Shown: positions 1 through 9,418, numbered from the stretch's first letter. The stretch: 64,000 bases of DNA from Aureimonas frigidaquae (GCF_001463905.1 NZ_BBWR01000005.1:62001-126000), one strand, 5' to 3'. Made by a program: numbers and translations. Notes: a model not told the origin generated them from the letters alone.

Positions 1-1149
1 GCCGAGCGTGACCTTCAGCCCGCCGCGCGTCAGCTTGGCGGCGAGCTTGCCGATCGTCGTCGTCTTGCCCGTGCCGTTCACACCCACCACCAGAATGACA
101 TGCGGGCGGACGGACAGGTCGAGTTCGAGCGGCCGGGCGACCGGCGTCAGCGCGCGCTCGACCTCTTCGGCCAGGATGGCCGTGACCGCGTCGCCGGTGA
201 CCTCCTTGCCGTAGCGCCCCTCGCGCAGGCGTTCGGTGATCCGTGTGGCCGTCTCCACGCCGAGATCGGCCTGGATCAGCACATCCTCGAAATCCTGCAG
301 CGTGTCGTCGTCGAGCCGCCGCTTGGTGAAAAGGGAGGTGATCTGCCCGGACAACTGGCCCGACGAGCGGGCCAGCCCCTCGCGCAGGCGCTGGAACCAG
401 CTCCGCTCCGGCTCGGCCGCCAGGGCCGCACCGGCCGCCGCTTCCCGTGCTTCGCGAAGGCGCCAGCCCTCGGGCGCCTGGCCCTCGGGTGCCGCGCCGA
501 CGGGCTCTTCGGGCTGCGGTTCGACAGGCGCGTCGAGCCAGGCGAACTCGTCCTCCCGCTCGGGCGCAAGCTCCAGATCCTCGATGGCGACCGTGTCGGC
601 CGCCTCATCCTGCTGCGCAATCGCGTTATCGGCAGCAGGCGCAGGAGCGGGGATGGGCGCGGGCGCGGGCGCAGGCAGGTCGAGGTCGTCCGCCGGACGG
701 CCGCCATCCTCTTCCAGGATGGTTTCCTCTGCCGGGTCCAGCATGGCCGGCTCCCCCGCCGGCGGGGTCGTATCGTCCTCGAGCCAGGCGAAATCGTCGG
801 CAGGCTCGAGGGTGGGCGGCGCGTCGGAATTAAGGAAGGCGAAGTCGTCGTCGGCCGTTGCGTCGCTTGTGGGCGCGCCTTGCGCCAGCGGTGCAGGCGG
901 TGCCGGGGTCGACGCTTCCGAGGTCACGGGCTCCGGCGTGTCATCGTGAAGGATGACGGGGGCTGCCTGCGGCTGCGACGAACCGGCCGGCCCGTCCGAG
1001 CCGACCGTTGCCGCGTCCGGCTGGGCCGCCACGGGCAAAGGCTGCGTCGCCGCCACCTGTTCCTCGGCAGGCGCCGGCGCCGCGGGAGCGGGCTCGTCAT
1101 CCTTGCCGAAGGTGAAGATGCGGCGGAAGAAGCCTTTTTGCTCAGCCAT
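1..1149 (-). CDS. ftsY: Signal recognition particle receptor FtsY (3' end beyond window)
   Basis: GTPase that docks the SRP-ribosome complex at the inner membrane and pairs with Ffh, which is also encoded here. The first 383 residues are visible; the C-terminal part of the GTPase domain lies outside the window. Residues 1-230 are an acidic, Ala/Pro-rich A domain. The N domain follows, and then the P-loop GVNGTGKTTT near residue 365. The A domain repeats a short motif three times: DDFAFL near 102, DDFAWL near 118 and DEFAWL near 200. The ATG lies 8 bases inside the end of the upstream mtaB gene, so the two are probably translationally coupled. The family call is certain; the meaning of the repeated motif is unknown. 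Confidence 0.95.
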   Translation of the reverse strand, partial: MAEQKGFFRRIFTFGKDDEPAPAAPAPAEEQVAATQPLPVAAQPDAATVGSDGPAGSSQPQAAPVILHDDTPEPVTSEASTPAPPAPLAQGAPTSDATADDDFAFLNSDAPPTLEPADDFAWLEDDTTPPAGEPAMLDPAEETILEEDGGRPADDLDLPAPAPAPIPAPAPAADNAIAQQDEAADTVAIEDLELAPEREDEFAWLDAPVEPQPEEPVGAAPEGQAPEGWRLREAREAAAGAALAAEPERSWFQRLREGLARSSGQLSGQITSLFTKRRLDDDTLQDFEDVLIQADLGVETATRITERLREGRYGKEVTGDAVTAILAEEVERALTPVARPLELDLSVRPHVILVVGVNGTGKTTTIGKLAAKLTRGGLKVTLG

Positions 1150-2464
1150 TGAGTCTCCATTCCCGTTCATGGGGCAGTGTCGCAGGGGCCGGCGCGGCGA
1201 CGAGCCGTTCGCCGTTCTGACCGGCGATGACGGTGTCCACGATCTCTCCGGGCGCGCCGAAGGGCAGTTCGACCAAGGTGAAATCTTCGGCGCGGCCGAG
1301 CCCTTCGCGCTCGACGAGGACGGACTGCTCCGTGCCGACGAGCCGTTGCAGATGGGCCCTGTGCGCCGCGTCGCCGAGCGCGCGCAGACGGGCGGCGCGC
1401 TCCTTGCCGACGGCCTTGGGCAGTTGCGGCATGCGGGCGGCCGGCGTGCCCGTGCGGGGCGAGAAGGGGAAGACGTGCAGATGCGTCAGGCCGCAGTCCT
1501 CGACGAGCGCGAGGGAGTTTTCGAACATCGCCTCCGTCTCGGTCGGGAAGCCGGCGATGATGTCCGCGCCATACACCATGTCCGGGCGGCGGGCGCGGAT
1601 GTCCTGCGCGAAGCGGATGGCGTCTTCCCGGCTGTGCCGGCGCTTCATCCGCTTCAGGATCATGTTGTCGCCGGCCTGCAGGGACAGGTGCAGATGCGGC
1701 ATCAGGCGGCGTTCGGAGGCGATGGCGTCGATCAAGGCGGGGTCGGCCTCGACCGAATCGATGGAGGACAGGCGCAGCCGTGGCAGGCCGGGGACATGGC
1801 GCAGGATCGACTGGACGAGATCCCCAAGACGCGGGGTCCCGGGCAGGTCCGCGCCCCAGCTCGTCATGTCGACGCCGGACAGGACGACCTCCCGATAGCC
1901 AGCATCCACCAGGCGCTTGACCTGCGTGACGGCGGCCCCCATCGGCACGGAGCGGGAATTGCCGCGGCCATACGGGATGATGCAGAAGGTGCAGCGATGA
2001 TCGCAGCCGTTCTGCACCTGCACGATGGCGCGGGCCCGGCCCTCGATCGCATCGACCATGTGGCCGGCGGTCTCCCGCACGCTCATGATGTCGTTGACGC
2101 GGATCTTCTCCTCTGCCGCGACGCCGAAATCCGGCAGGTCGCGATAGGACTGGGCCTTCAACTTGTCGTCATTGCCGATGACGGCGTCCACCTCCGCCAT
2201 GCGGGCGAAGACGGCGCCCTCGGTCTGGGCCGCGCAACCGGTGACGATGATGCGGGCGTCCGGATTGTCGCGGCGGGCGCGGCGCACCGCCTGGCGTGCC
2301 TGCCGCACCGCCTCGGCCGTGACGGCGCAGGTGTTGACGATGACCGCCGTCTCCGCGCCGCCCAGCCCGGCGGCGGCGGCCTCGCGCTTCATGACCTCCG
2401 CCTCGTAGGTGTTGAGGCGGCAGCCGAAGGAAATCACTTCGATGCCCCGGGGCGCGTCCGTCAT
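1142..2464 (-). CDS. mtaB: tRNA (N6-threonylcarbamoyladenosine(37)-C2)-methylthiotransferase MtaB
   Basis: Radical-SAM enzyme that turns t6A37 into ms2t6A37 in tRNAs reading ANN codons. At 440 residues it has the family's usual length. The N-terminal methylthiotransferase domain carries Cys15, Cys46 and Cys77, the ligands of the auxiliary 4Fe-4S cluster. The radical-SAM motif CxxxCxxC is at Cys154, Cys158 and Cys161. A TRAM-like region ends the protein. I chose the ATG whose bases overlap the dapF stop codon as ATGA; the frame is open further upstream, but that extension is Arg-rich and unlike the family. It sits between dapF and ftsY in a tight operon, an order common in Hyphomicrobiales. 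Confidence 0.93.
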   Translation of the reverse strand: MTDAPRGIEVISFGCRLNTYEAEVMKREAAAAGLGGAETAVIVNTCAVTAEAVRQARQAVRRARRDNPDARIIVTGCAAQTEGAVFARMAEVDAVIGNDDKLKAQSYRDLPDFGVAAEEKIRVNDIMSVRETAGHMVDAIEGRARAIVQVQNGCDHRCTFCIIPYGRGNSRSVPMGAAVTQVKRLVDAGYREVVLSGVDMTSWGADLPGTPRLGDLVQSILRHVPGLPRLRLSSIDSVEADPALIDAIASERRLMPHLHLSLQAGDNMILKRMKRRHSREDAIRFAQDIRARRPDMVYGADIIAGFPTETEAMFENSLALVEDCGLTHLHVFPFSPRTGTPAARMPQLPKAVGKERAARLRALGDAAHRAHLQRLVGTEQSVLVEREGLGRAEDFTLVELPFGAPGEIVDTVIAGQNGERLVAAPAPATLPHEREWRLNG

Positions 2465-3348
2465 GCCGCCGCCCCTGCATCCTGGATGCGCTCGAAGGCA
2501 CCCGTGGCGGGATCGAGCCGGCCGGACCATTCGTACTCGGCCGGGCCGGTCATCATGACGTGATCGTCGTCCCGCCATTCGATGATGAGATCGCCGCCGG
2601 GCACGGTGACCGTCAGCCGACGCTCGGTGCGGCCGGTGCGGGCGGCCAGGACGCCGGCAGCACAGGCGGCCGAGCCGCAGGCGCGCGTCAGCCCGACGCC
2701 GCGCTCGAAGGTGCGCATGACGAGCCGCGTCGGCCCGGCCACGCTGGCGATGCTAATATTGGCGCGGTCGGGGAAGAGCGGGTGGTGTTCCAGCTCGGCG
2801 CCCCAGCGCGCAAGGTCGATCGACCAGACATCCGCCTGCACGAAGAAGACCGCATGCGGATTGCCCATCGATGCGAGCGCCGGGGCGGACAGGACGGGTG
2901 CGTCCTGCGGCCCGCACGCGACGGGCGCGGCGTCCGTGTCCGCTACAGGGTGCGCCAGGGGGATATGCGCCCAGTCGAAGCGCGGAACGCCCATGTCGAC
3001 GCTGATCACCCCGGTCGGCAGTTCCCGCGCCTCGACGGTGCCGTAGCGCATCTCGAAAGAGAATTCCTGTGCGCCGCTGTCGAGGCTCAGGTAACGCACC
3101 ACGCAGCGGGTCCCGTTGCCGCAGGCCCCCGCCTCGCTCCCATCGGTGTTGAGGATGCGGATACGGGCCGTGCTGCCGGGACGCTCGGGATCGTGGATCG
3201 CCATGATCTGGTCGAAGCGCGTCAGCGGGTCTGCCGCCAGGGCGATGGCCGCCTCCGGCAGGATACGGTCTGCACGGCCACGCATGTCGGCAACGAGAAT
3301 CTCGTTGCCGAGCCCGTTCATGCGCGCGAAGGGAACGTCCGGTGTCAT
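2461..3348 (-). CDS. dapF: Diaminopimelate epimerase
   Basis: Converts LL- to meso-diaminopimelate for lysine and peptidoglycan synthesis, in the cytosol and without a cofactor. The 295 residues start with the hallmark MNGLGNE segment at 10-16. The two catalytic cysteines are Cys76 in ACGNGTRC and Cys224 in TRACGSAAC. The ATG giving MTPDVPF was preferred over an upstream start because it begins just before the conserved first strand. The stop overlaps the mtaB start as ATGA, so dapF-mtaB-ftsY is likely one transcript. Confidence 0.95.
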   Translation of the reverse strand: MTPDVPFARMNGLGNEILVADMRGRADRILPEAAIALAADPLTRFDQIMAIHDPERPGSTARIRILNTDGSEAGACGNGTRCVVRYLSLDSGAQEFSFEMRYGTVEARELPTGVISVDMGVPRFDWAHIPLAHPVADTDAAPVACGPQDAPVLSAPALASMGNPHAVFFVQADVWSIDLARWGAELEHHPLFPDRANISIASVAGPTRLVMRTFERGVGLTRACGSAACAAGVLAARTGRTERRLTVTVPGGDLIIEWRDDDHVMMTGPAEYEWSGRLDPATGAFERIQDAGAAA

Positions 3349-3429
3349 GCGGGCTATATGCCGCTTTTCCATCGCCATTGCCAGACATGCCACCGGGCTC
3401 GGCCCTTCGGGGTGCGAGCTGGTTGGGGT

Positions 3430-4518
3430 TCACTTCTCCCAGTCGGTGCCCACCGGCTCGCGGTCGAGGCGCTTGCCCTGCTGCTCGATGTCGCGCATCT
3501 CGGCCCGGTCGTCGCTGTCGAGCCCCTCCGGGCGGCTCTGCGCGCTGTCGACCGGCGTCAGCGCCAGCCGGAAGTTGATCGGAAAATGGTCGGAACCTGC
3601 GGCGTCCATCCGGCGGATCGAGATCAGGCGGAAGCGGGCGTCGTGGAACAGATGGTCGAGCGGCCAGCGGATGAAGGCGTAGCGGGCATCGAAAGTGGAA
3701 TAGAAGCCGCGCCCGACGCGCGGGTCGAGCAGGCCGGAAATGCGCTGGAAGAGCCGCGTCGTATGCGACCAGGCGACATCGTTGAGATCGCCCGTCACGA
3801 TCGAGGGCAGCGTTTCGTCCCGCACGAGCTTGGCGACCGCCACCAGCTCGGCATCCCGTCCCACCGAGTCGGAGGTCGGCACCGGTGGCTCGGGATGCAC
3901 GCAGAACAGCCGGAACGGTTGTCCGTCCCGCAGCGTCACCCGCGCGGTGATTGATGGAATGCCCTCCATCACCAGCTCGCGCACGGCGACATCGTCCAGC
4001 GGCAGCCGCGAGAAGAGGATCATGCCATAGCTGTTTTCCAGCGGGCAGGCGACGACGTGCGGATAGGTCTCACGCAGGGGAGAGAGCTCCTCGACCCAGC
4101 GCGCATCGGTTTCCATGAAGACGGCCAGGTCCGCATCGGCCTGGCGCGCCACGGCGCGCACGCCGGCATAGTCGGCATTGGACTGCTTGATGTTGAAGGA
4201 CAGGATCGAGAGCGTGTCCGGCCCGTCGGGGTCACCGTCATGATCCATGGACTGGGTCTTGCGGAGCCGCGTGAACTGGACGATCGGCACGGCCTGGGCA
4301 ATCGCCACGACGATGAGGCAGAGCGCGGTTCCCATGGCGAGCCATCCGCCCTCTGCCAGGAGCAGCGTCACGGCCAGGAGGATGAGCGTGACGGCCAGGA
4401 TCTGCAGCCTGGGAAAGGAAAAGACGCGCACCATGCCGTGCGCTACGCTGATGAAGGACAGGACCGTGGCCGCCGCCAGAAGCGCCGCCAGTGCGGCAAG
4501 GACGATACCCCAGCTCAT
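3430..4518 (-). CDS. Endonuclease/exonuclease/phosphatase-family membrane protein
   Basis: A 362-residue protein with two or three hydrophobic helices in the first 90 residues, followed by an EEP (DNase I-like) fold domain. Metal and catalytic motifs are visible: the Asn of LSFNIKQSN near 113, the Glu of FMETDAR near 136, TGDLND near 243, and the terminal SDHFPI near 325. The family covers nucleases, sphingomyelinases and inositol phosphatases. Membrane-anchored bacterial members of this layout are common and mostly uncharacterised, so the substrate cannot be named. It lies 81 bases upstream of dapF on the same strand and could be co-transcribed with it. Confidence 0.85.
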   Translation of the reverse strand: MSWGIVLAALAALLAAATVLSFISVAHGMVRVFSFPRLQILAVTLILLAVTLLLAEGGWLAMGTALCLIVVAIAQAVPIVQFTRLRKTQSMDHDGDPDGPDTLSILSFNIKQSNADYAGVRAVARQADADLAVFMETDARWVEELSPLRETYPHVVACPLENSYGMILFSRLPLDDVAVRELVMEGIPSITARVTLRDGQPFRLFCVHPEPPVPTSDSVGRDAELVAVAKLVRDETLPSIVTGDLNDVAWSHTTRLFQRISGLLDPRVGRGFYSTFDARYAFIRWPLDHLFHDARFRLISIRRMDAAGSDHFPINFRLALTPVDSAQSRPEGLDSDDRAEMRDIEQQGKRLDREPVGTDWEK

Positions 4519-4595
4519 CGGCGCGGCGCCCCGTTATCATGTCGATCTTTCATATCGTCCCTCATCAGCGGACATGGGCGTCCGATCCCCTTGGG

Positions 4596-4624
4596 TTGAC
4601 AAGTAGGCGGCGGCGCGCATAAAG
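4596..4624 (+). promoter_or_regulatory. Sigma70-type promoter upstream of ffh
   Basis: A perfect TTGACA at 4596-4601 and ATAAAG at 4619-4624 are separated by 17 bases in the 306-base gap between the EEP gene and ffh. It points towards ffh and would give a leader of about 190 bases. I see no 4.5S RNA signature or other gene in this gap. The box match is seen directly; activity is inferred. Confidence 0.6.
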
Positions 4625-4824
4625 CATCCCCGATCCGCGACAGTTTCGTCCGCGAGCAACCGACCGTGCCCCTTGCCTCGGCAAGCCGCCCGGAGGTCAC
4701 CATCCGCCAGCGAGTGTCGCCCGCGGATGCGTTTCCATTTGGACGCTCGGGTTGGCACGGTCGCATCCCGTCCCCATTCTTTCGTGTGGCGTCGTGCCGG
4801 ACGAGCCGAATGGAAAGGTAACCG

Positions 4825-6363
4825 ATGTTCGATTCTCTCCAGGACCGCCTGGGCTCCATACTGAACGGCCTGACCGGCCGTGGCGCCTTGTCCGACAAGG
4901 ACGTGGCGGCAGCGCTGCGCGAAGTTCGCCGCGCGCTGCTGGAAGCCGACGTCGCCCTGGAGGTGGTGCGCGATTTCACCGACCGCGTCCGCGAGAAGGC
5001 CGTCGGCGCGCAGATCATCAAGTCGATCAAACCCGGGCAGATGGTGGTCAAGCTCGTCCATGACGAGCTGGTCGCGACGCTCGGCTCCGAGCAGGTATCC
5101 ATCGATCTGAACGCGCCGGCGCCCGTCACCATCATGATGGTGGGCCTGCAGGGCTCGGGCAAGACGACGACGACGGGCAAGATCGCCAAGCGCCTGACCG
5201 AGCGCCAGCGCAAGAAAGTGCTGATGGCCTCGCTCGACACGCGGCGCCCGGCCGCGCAGGAGCAGCTCCGCGTGCTCGGCGAGCAGACCGGCGTTGCCAC
5301 CTTGCCGATCATCGCCGGCCAGGGGCCGGTGGAGATCGCCTCCCGCGCCACCCAGGCGGCGCGGCTCGGCGGCTATGACGTCCTGATCCTCGACACGGCC
5401 GGCCGGACGCATATCGACGAGCCGCTCATGGTCGAGATGGCCGAGATCAAGGCGCGCACCGCGCCGCACGAGATCCTTCTCGTCGCCGATTCGCTGACCG
5501 GCCAGGACGCGGTGAACCTGGCGCGCTCCTTCGACGAGCGCGTCGGCATTTCGGGCATCGTGCTGACGCGCGTGGATGGCGACGGGCGCGGCGGCGCCGC
5601 CCTGTCCATGCGGGCCGTCACCGGCAAGCCGATCAAGCTGATCGGCGTTGGCGAAAAGATGGACGCCCTGGAGGAGTTCCATCCGGGCCGCATCGCCGAC
5701 CGCATCCTCGGCATGGGAGACATCGTCTCCCTGGTCGAGAAGGCGGCCGAGAACATCGACGCGGAAAAGGCCGCGGCGATGGCGCAGAAGATGCGCTCGG
5801 GCAAGTTCGACCTGAACGACCTGGCCGACCAGATCCGCCAGATGCAGAAGATGGGCGGCATGGGCGGCCTGATGGGCATGATGCCGGGCATGGGCAAGGT
5901 GCGCGACCAGGTCGCCGCCGCCGGCCTCGACGACCGGCTGTTGAAGCGCCAGCTCGCCATCATCTCGTCCATGACGGCTGCCGAGCGCGCCAATCCCGAC
6001 CTTCTGAAGCACAGCCGCAAGAAGCGCATCGCCTCCGGCTCGGGCACGGATGCGGCCGACATCAACAAGCTGCTCAAGATGCACCGCCAGATGGCCGACA
6101 TGATGAAGTCGGTCGGCAAGGGCAAGGGCGGCGGCATGATGGGCAAGCTCATGGGCGGCCTCGGCGCCAAGCTGGGCCTGCCGGGCGGTGGCATGCCGGA
6201 CCTGTCCAAGATGGACCCCAAGGAAATCGAGAAGATGGCCAAGGCCATGGAAGGCGCGGGACTCGGCAACCTGCCGGGCAAGCTGCCGCCTGGCCTTGGC
6301 GGCGGCCTGCCGGGACTGGGCTCGGGTCTGCCCGGCCTGCCCGGTCTGCCCCGCAAGAAGTAG
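4825..6363 (+). CDS. ffh: Signal recognition particle protein Ffh (SRP54)
   Basis: GTPase that binds signal peptides and SRP RNA and delivers ribosomes to FtsY. At 512 residues it is somewhat longer than the E. coli protein. It shows the N domain (1-90), the P-loop GLQGSGKT at 107-114, DTRRPAAQEQL, DTAGRT near 190 and TRVDGDGRGG near 250. The Met-rich M domain begins near 330. The tail from about 430 is very rich in Gly, Met, Leu and Pro, as often seen in alphaproteobacterial Ffh. It is preceded by AAAGG and followed after 96 bases by rpsP. Confidence 0.97.
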   Translation: MFDSLQDRLGSILNGLTGRGALSDKDVAAALREVRRALLEADVALEVVRDFTDRVREKAVGAQIIKSIKPGQMVVKLVHDELVATLGSEQVSIDLNAPAPVTIMMVGLQGSGKTTTTGKIAKRLTERQRKKVLMASLDTRRPAAQEQLRVLGEQTGVATLPIIAGQGPVEIASRATQAARLGGYDVLILDTAGRTHIDEPLMVEMAEIKARTAPHEILLVADSLTGQDAVNLARSFDERVGISGIVLTRVDGDGRGGAALSMRAVTGKPIKLIGVGEKMDALEEFHPGRIADRILGMGDIVSLVEKAAENIDAEKAAAMAQKMRSGKFDLNDLADQIRQMQKMGGMGGLMGMMPGMGKVRDQVAAAGLDDRLLKRQLAIISSMTAAERANPDLLKHSRKKRIASGSGTDAADINKLLKMHRQMADMMKSVGKGKGGGMMGKLMGGLGAKLGLPGGGMPDLSKMDPKEIEKMAKAMEGAGLGNLPGKLPPGLGGGLPGLGSGLPGLPGLPRKK

Positions 6364-6459
6364 CGGCGCGGCGCGCCGTCCGCACCGACCCACATCCGAT
6401 CAACACAGCCATGGATGGGCGCCGCAAAGCGCCCCACGACACCACGAAAGGAACAGAAT

Positions 6460-6861
6460 ATGGCTCTGAAACTGCGTCTCGCCCGTGCCGGGTCCAAGAA
6501 GCGCCCCTACTACCACATCGTCGTCGCCGACGCGCGCTCCCCGCGTGACGGCCGCTTCGTCGAGGCGGTCGGCGCCTGGAACCCGATGCTGCCGAAGGAT
6601 GCCGAGCGCGTGACGCTCAAGGAAGACCGCATCAAGCATTGGCTGGGCGAGGGTGCGCAGCCGACCGACCGCGTCCTGCGTTTCCTGGACAAGGCCGGCC
6701 TGGCCACCCGCCCCACGCGCGCCAACCCGACCAAGGGCCAGCCGGGCAAGAAGGCCCAGGAGCGTGAAGCCGAGCGTCTCCAGCGCGAGGAAGCGGCTGC
6801 CAAGGCCGCGGCCGAAGCCGCTGCCAAGCCGGAAGCGACCGAGGCCGCCGAAGCCGAATAA
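6460..6861 (+). CDS. rpsP: 30S ribosomal protein S16
   Basis: Small-subunit ribosomal protein needed for 30S assembly. The core is residues 1-80, with the typical [18 protein letters not shown] start. An alternating Ala/Glu/Lys-rich tail of about 50 residues makes the protein 133 residues long; such tails are usual in alphaproteobacterial S16. The ATG preceded by AAAGGAACAG was chosen over an in-frame upstream start because the S16 core begins there. It is the first gene of the classic rpsP-rimM-trmD-rplS group. Confidence 0.96.
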   Translation: MALKLRLARAGSKKRPYYHIVVADARSPRDGRFVEAVGAWNPMLPKDAERVTLKEDRIKHWLGEGAQPTDRVLRFLDKAGLATRPTRANPTKGQPGKKAQEREAERLQREEAAAKAAAEAAAKPEATEAAEAE

Positions 6862-6885
6862 GGCTTCGCCCGACGATTGGACGGG

Positions 6886-6932
6886 CCCGCCGAAAGGCGG
6901 GTCGGACCGGGCGGCATGTCGCATGCCGCCCG
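6886..6932 (+). terminator. Tandem hairpins between rpsP and rimM
   Basis: Two adjacent hairpins follow rpsP. The first has arms CCCGCC/GGCGGG (6886-6891, 6896-6901). The second has ten-base arms CGGGCGGCAT/ATGCCGCCCG (6908-6917, 6923-6932) around a GTCGC loop. No U-run follows, so this may be an attenuator or 3'-end stabiliser rather than a full terminator. It could lower expression of rimM-trmD relative to rpsP. Confidence 0.5.
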
Positions 6933-7001
6933 TTCGCATATGGGGCCATCGGGCCGATACGGCCCTGGCCCGGCGCGCCAGGCCGAAGAAAGGACGTCAG
7001 G

Positions 7002-7556
7002 ATGATCGATCCCACAGAACCCGTCCTTTTGGGCGTGATTGGCGGCGCGCATGGCATACGCGGCGAATGCCGCGTCAAGAGCTACACGGAAGATCCGGAG
7101 GATCTCGGCGCCTATGGCCCCCTGAAGGACGCCCGCGGCCGCGTCTTCACGGTCCTGTCCGCGCGCCTGCAGAAGAATGTCGTGGTCGTCCGCTTCCGCG
7201 AGGTGACGGATCGCAACGCGGCGGAGGCCCTGAACGGGACCGAACTCTTCATCGACCGCGCGCACCTGCCGGACGATGGCGAGGATTTCTACCAGGCCGA
7301 TCTGATCGGCCTGGATGCCCGGAGCACCGAGGGCGAGCTGCTCGGCGAGATCATCGCCTTCCACAATTTCGGCGCAGGCGACATACTGGAAATCCGATCC
7401 GCCGCCGGGGGGACCGTCATGATTCCCTTCACGCAGGCCGCCGTTCCGGACATCGATCTGGAACTCGGCGCGATCACGGTGGAGCCGGTGGCCGCCGGCC
7501 TGAAGGACGCCGTCGAAGCGCGGCCCGAGCCGGGCGAAGAGGAGGGTGGGGCGTGA
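7002..7556 (+). CDS. rimM: Ribosome maturation factor RimM
   Basis: Assists maturation of the 30S head near S19. The 184 residues form an N-terminal RimM domain (GVIGGAHGIRGECRVKSY at 9-26) and a PRC-barrel domain (about 97-170; EDFYQADLIGL, then MIPFTQAAVPDIDLE). The C-terminus is a short acidic tail. The ATG follows AAAGGACGTCAGG. The stop overlaps the next gene's GTG start as GTGA, so translation is probably coupled. Confidence 0.95.
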   Translation: MIDPTEPVLLGVIGGAHGIRGECRVKSYTEDPEDLGAYGPLKDARGRVFTVLSARLQKNVVVVRFREVTDRNAAEALNGTELFIDRAHLPDDGEDFYQADLIGLDARSTEGELLGEIIAFHNFGAGDILEIRSAAGGTVMIPFTQAAVPDIDLELGAITVEPVAAGLKDAVEARPEPGEEEGGA

Positions 7557-7855
7557 TCATCGTATCGGGAATTCTGCGCCTGAACCCGGGCGCGGTCGAT
7601 CATCTGCGCGGTGACATGCAGGCGTTGATCAAGGCCACCCGCCAGGAGCCGGGCTGCATCCTCTACGCCTTTGCCGAGGATGTGATCGAGCCGGGCCTGA
7701 TCCGCATCTACGAGGAGTGGGACAGCCGCGAGGCGCTCGCCACGCATGGGCGCGCCGACCATGTCGGGGCCTGGCACGCGGCACTGGCGCATCATGAAGT
7801 GCTGGAGTTGCGCCTCGTCTCGACCGAGGCCGGCGAAATCCTGCCGCTGAACTGA
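7553..7855 (+). CDS. Antibiotic biosynthesis monooxygenase (ABM) fold protein
   Basis: A 100-residue protein with the dimeric alpha/beta-barrel ABM fold. It begins with a beta strand ([13 protein letters not shown]), followed by [13 protein letters not shown] at about 33-46, the family signature [10 protein letters not shown] at about 59-68, and a His-rich helix ending HHEVLELRL. Members include quinol monooxygenases and many proteins of unknown role. The GTG start overlaps the rimM stop, and trmD begins 7 bases after its stop, so it belongs to the translation operon. Its job there is unknown. Confidence 0.85.
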   Translation: MIIVSGILRLNPGAVDHLRGDMQALIKATRQEPGCILYAFAEDVIEPGLIRIYEEWDSREALATHGRADHVGAWHAALAHHEVLELRLVSTEAGEILPLN

Positions 7856-7862
7856 GCCGACC

Positions 7863-8567
7863 ATGCCCTTCCGCGCCTCCGTCGTCACGCTCTATCCGGA
7901 CATGTTTCCCGGTCCGCTCGGCCATTCGCTGGCCGGCCGGGCGCTTGAACGCGGCGACTGGACGCTGGATACGACCCATATCCGCCTGTTCGGCGAGGGG
8001 CGGCACCGCACGGTCGACGACACGCCCGCCGGCGGATCGGCCGGCATGGTGCTGCGGGCCGATGTCCTGTCGCGCGCCATCGATGCGGCTTCGCCGCCGG
8101 GCGACGACAGGCCCCGCCTCCTGATGTCCCCGCGCGGCGAACCGCTGACCCAGCCGCTGGTCCGGGCCCTGTCGGCCGAACCGGGCCTCGTCATCGTGTG
8201 CGGGCGCTTCGAGGGTGTGGACGAGCGCGTCATCGAAGGGCGCGCGCTGCGGGAGGTTTCGGTCGGCGACTATATCCTGTCGGGCGGAGAGGCCGGGGCG
8301 CTGGTCCTTCTGGATGCGGTGGTGCGGCTTCTTCCCGGTGTCATGGGCAATGCGCAGTCCGGCACCTGCGAGAGTTTCGAAGACGGGCTCCTGGAGCATC
8401 CGCATTATACCCGCCCGCCGGTCTGGGAAGGCCGGGCGATCCCGGATGTCCTGACCTCCGGCGATCATGGCGCCGTCGACAGATGGCGCCGGCAGGAGGC
8501 CGAGCGCATCACCCGGGAGCGCCGTCCGGACCTGATGGCCCGGCTCGCGCGCGACACGGATGGATGA
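7863..8567 (+). CDS. trmD: tRNA (guanine(37)-N1)-methyltransferase
   Basis: SPOUT methyltransferase that makes m1G37 in tRNAs reading CNN/GNN codons and so prevents frameshifting. The 234 residues show the knot motifs [14 protein letters not shown] (about 112-125) and [11 protein letters not shown] (about 132-142), the tRNA-contacting LEHPHYTRP (about 177-185), and [11 protein letters not shown]. It starts 7 bases after the ABM gene. Length and motifs are normal. Confidence 0.96.
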   Translation: MPFRASVVTLYPDMFPGPLGHSLAGRALERGDWTLDTTHIRLFGEGRHRTVDDTPAGGSAGMVLRADVLSRAIDAASPPGDDRPRLLMSPRGEPLTQPLVRALSAEPGLVIVCGRFEGVDERVIEGRALREVSVGDYILSGGEAGALVLLDAVVRLLPGVMGNAQSGTCESFEDGLLEHPHYTRPPVWEGRAIPDVLTSGDHGAVDRWRRQEAERITRERRPDLMARLARDTDG

Positions 8568-8709
8568 CGCTGCGATTCTGCCTGTGCGCCGGCTCGACAT
8601 GGCGCGGCGGCTGGTGTAAGAGCGCGCGTGATTTCCTCACAAAAACCTGACCGTTTCGACGGCCATGACCGGCGGGTACGTCCGGCATGAAATCAAGAGA
8701 GGCATCCAG

Positions 8710-9171
8710 ATGGATATCATTTCCGAGCTGAACGCGGCGGAAGTCGCGCGTATTTCCGCCATCCGCACCCTTCCCGCCTTTTCGCCCGGCGACACGGTCC
8801 GCGTGAACGTGCGCGTCACGGAAGGCACCCGGACCCGCGTCCAGGCTTATGAGGGCGTCGTCATCGCCCGCTCCGGCGCCGGCCTGCAGGAAAACTTCAC
8901 CGTTCGCAAGATTTCCTACGGCGAGGGCGTGGAGCGTGTGTTCCCGGTCTTTTCGCCGCTCGTCGAGTCGGTCGAGGTCGTGCGCCGTGGCCGCGTGCGC
9001 CGCGCCAAGCTCTATTACCTGCGCGATCGCCGCGGCAAGTCGGCCCGTATCGTCGAGGCGACCAACGCCCGCGCGCGTAAGCTGAACGACGGCGCGCGTG
9101 CCGCTGCCGCCGAGGATCGCGCCCGCGCCGACGCCGCCAAGGCCCAGGCCAAGACCGACGCCGCGGAGTAA
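8710..9171 (+). CDS. rplS: 50S ribosomal protein L19
   Basis: Protein at the 30S-50S interface. The 153 residues contain the conserved [13 protein letters not shown] segment (about 21-33), AYEGVVIAR (about 45-53), [15 protein letters not shown] and [16 protein letters not shown] basic/Ala-rich tail of about 40 residues is added. The ATG after AGAGGCATCCAG was chosen because it starts the conserved N-terminus MDIISEL. It is the last gene of the group before a terminator. Confidence 0.96.
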   Translation: MDIISELNAAEVARISAIRTLPAFSPGDTVRVNVRVTEGTRTRVQAYEGVVIARSGAGLQENFTVRKISYGEGVERVFPVFSPLVESVEVVRRGRVRRAKLYYLRDRRGKSARIVEATNARARKLNDGARAAAAEDRARADAAKAQAKTDAAE

Positions 9172-9199
9172 TCCGCCCGCCGACACGGCAACAGAATGC

Positions 9200-9225
9200 A
9201 AAGGGCGGCCCTCGGGTCGCCCTTT
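9200..9225 (+). terminator. Terminator after rplS
   Basis: Arms AAAGGGCG (9200-9207) and CGCCCTTT (9218-9225) flank a 10-base loop about 30 bases after the rplS stop. The descending arm ends in three T. It is a short but clean rho-independent-like hairpin and separates rplS from the leuC leader region. Confidence 0.65.
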
Positions 9226-9250
9226 CCGTTTGCGGCGCTGACGGGCCCGC

Positions 9251-9279
9251 TTGTAACCGTTCTACGCTGTTGGTATTTT
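9251..9279 (+). promoter_or_regulatory. Promoter in front of the leuC leader
   Basis: TTGTAA (9251-9256) and TATTTT (9274-9279) are separated by exactly 17 bases in a locally AT-richer patch. Transcription would start near 9286, practically at the ATG of the 43-codon reading frame at 9287. The boxes are seen; the start site is inferred. Confidence 0.5.
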
Positions 9280-9286
9280 CTCAAGT

Positions 9287-9418
9287 ATGGACATGCGGCA
9301 CGACACCGGAAACATCCGCCTGCCGACCACGCTGGGCTATTCCCCGCTGGACGATCGCGCACGCATGCCCGGCCGCTTCTTCTACCGGCAGATCTCCGCC
9401 ACATACCTTCGGGGCTGA
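9287..9418 (+). CDS. Candidate 43-residue leader protein upstream of leuC
   Basis: An open frame of 43 codons starting [13 protein letters not shown] and ending YLRG. About 88% of its codons end in G or C, like the real genes around it. It has no Shine-Dalgarno sequence, but the predicted transcription start falls on its ATG, so it could be translated from a leaderless mRNA. It contains only scattered Leu codons, so it is not a classical leucine attenuator peptide. I do not recognise the product. It may be a small protein or chance coding in a 5' leader. Confidence 0.4.
   Translation: MDMRHDTGNIRLPTTLGYSPLDDRARMPGRFFYRQISATYLRG

Noticed and set aside
4519-4824. 4.5S (SRP) RNA gene next to ffh
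   Set aside because: The conserved GGAAGCAGCC-type loop and stem were not found in the gap. Only a promoter is supported.
4537-6393. Open frame of 618 codons on the minus strand opposite ffh
   Set aside because: Composition is His/Ala/Arg-rich without motifs; ffh on the plus strand is certain.
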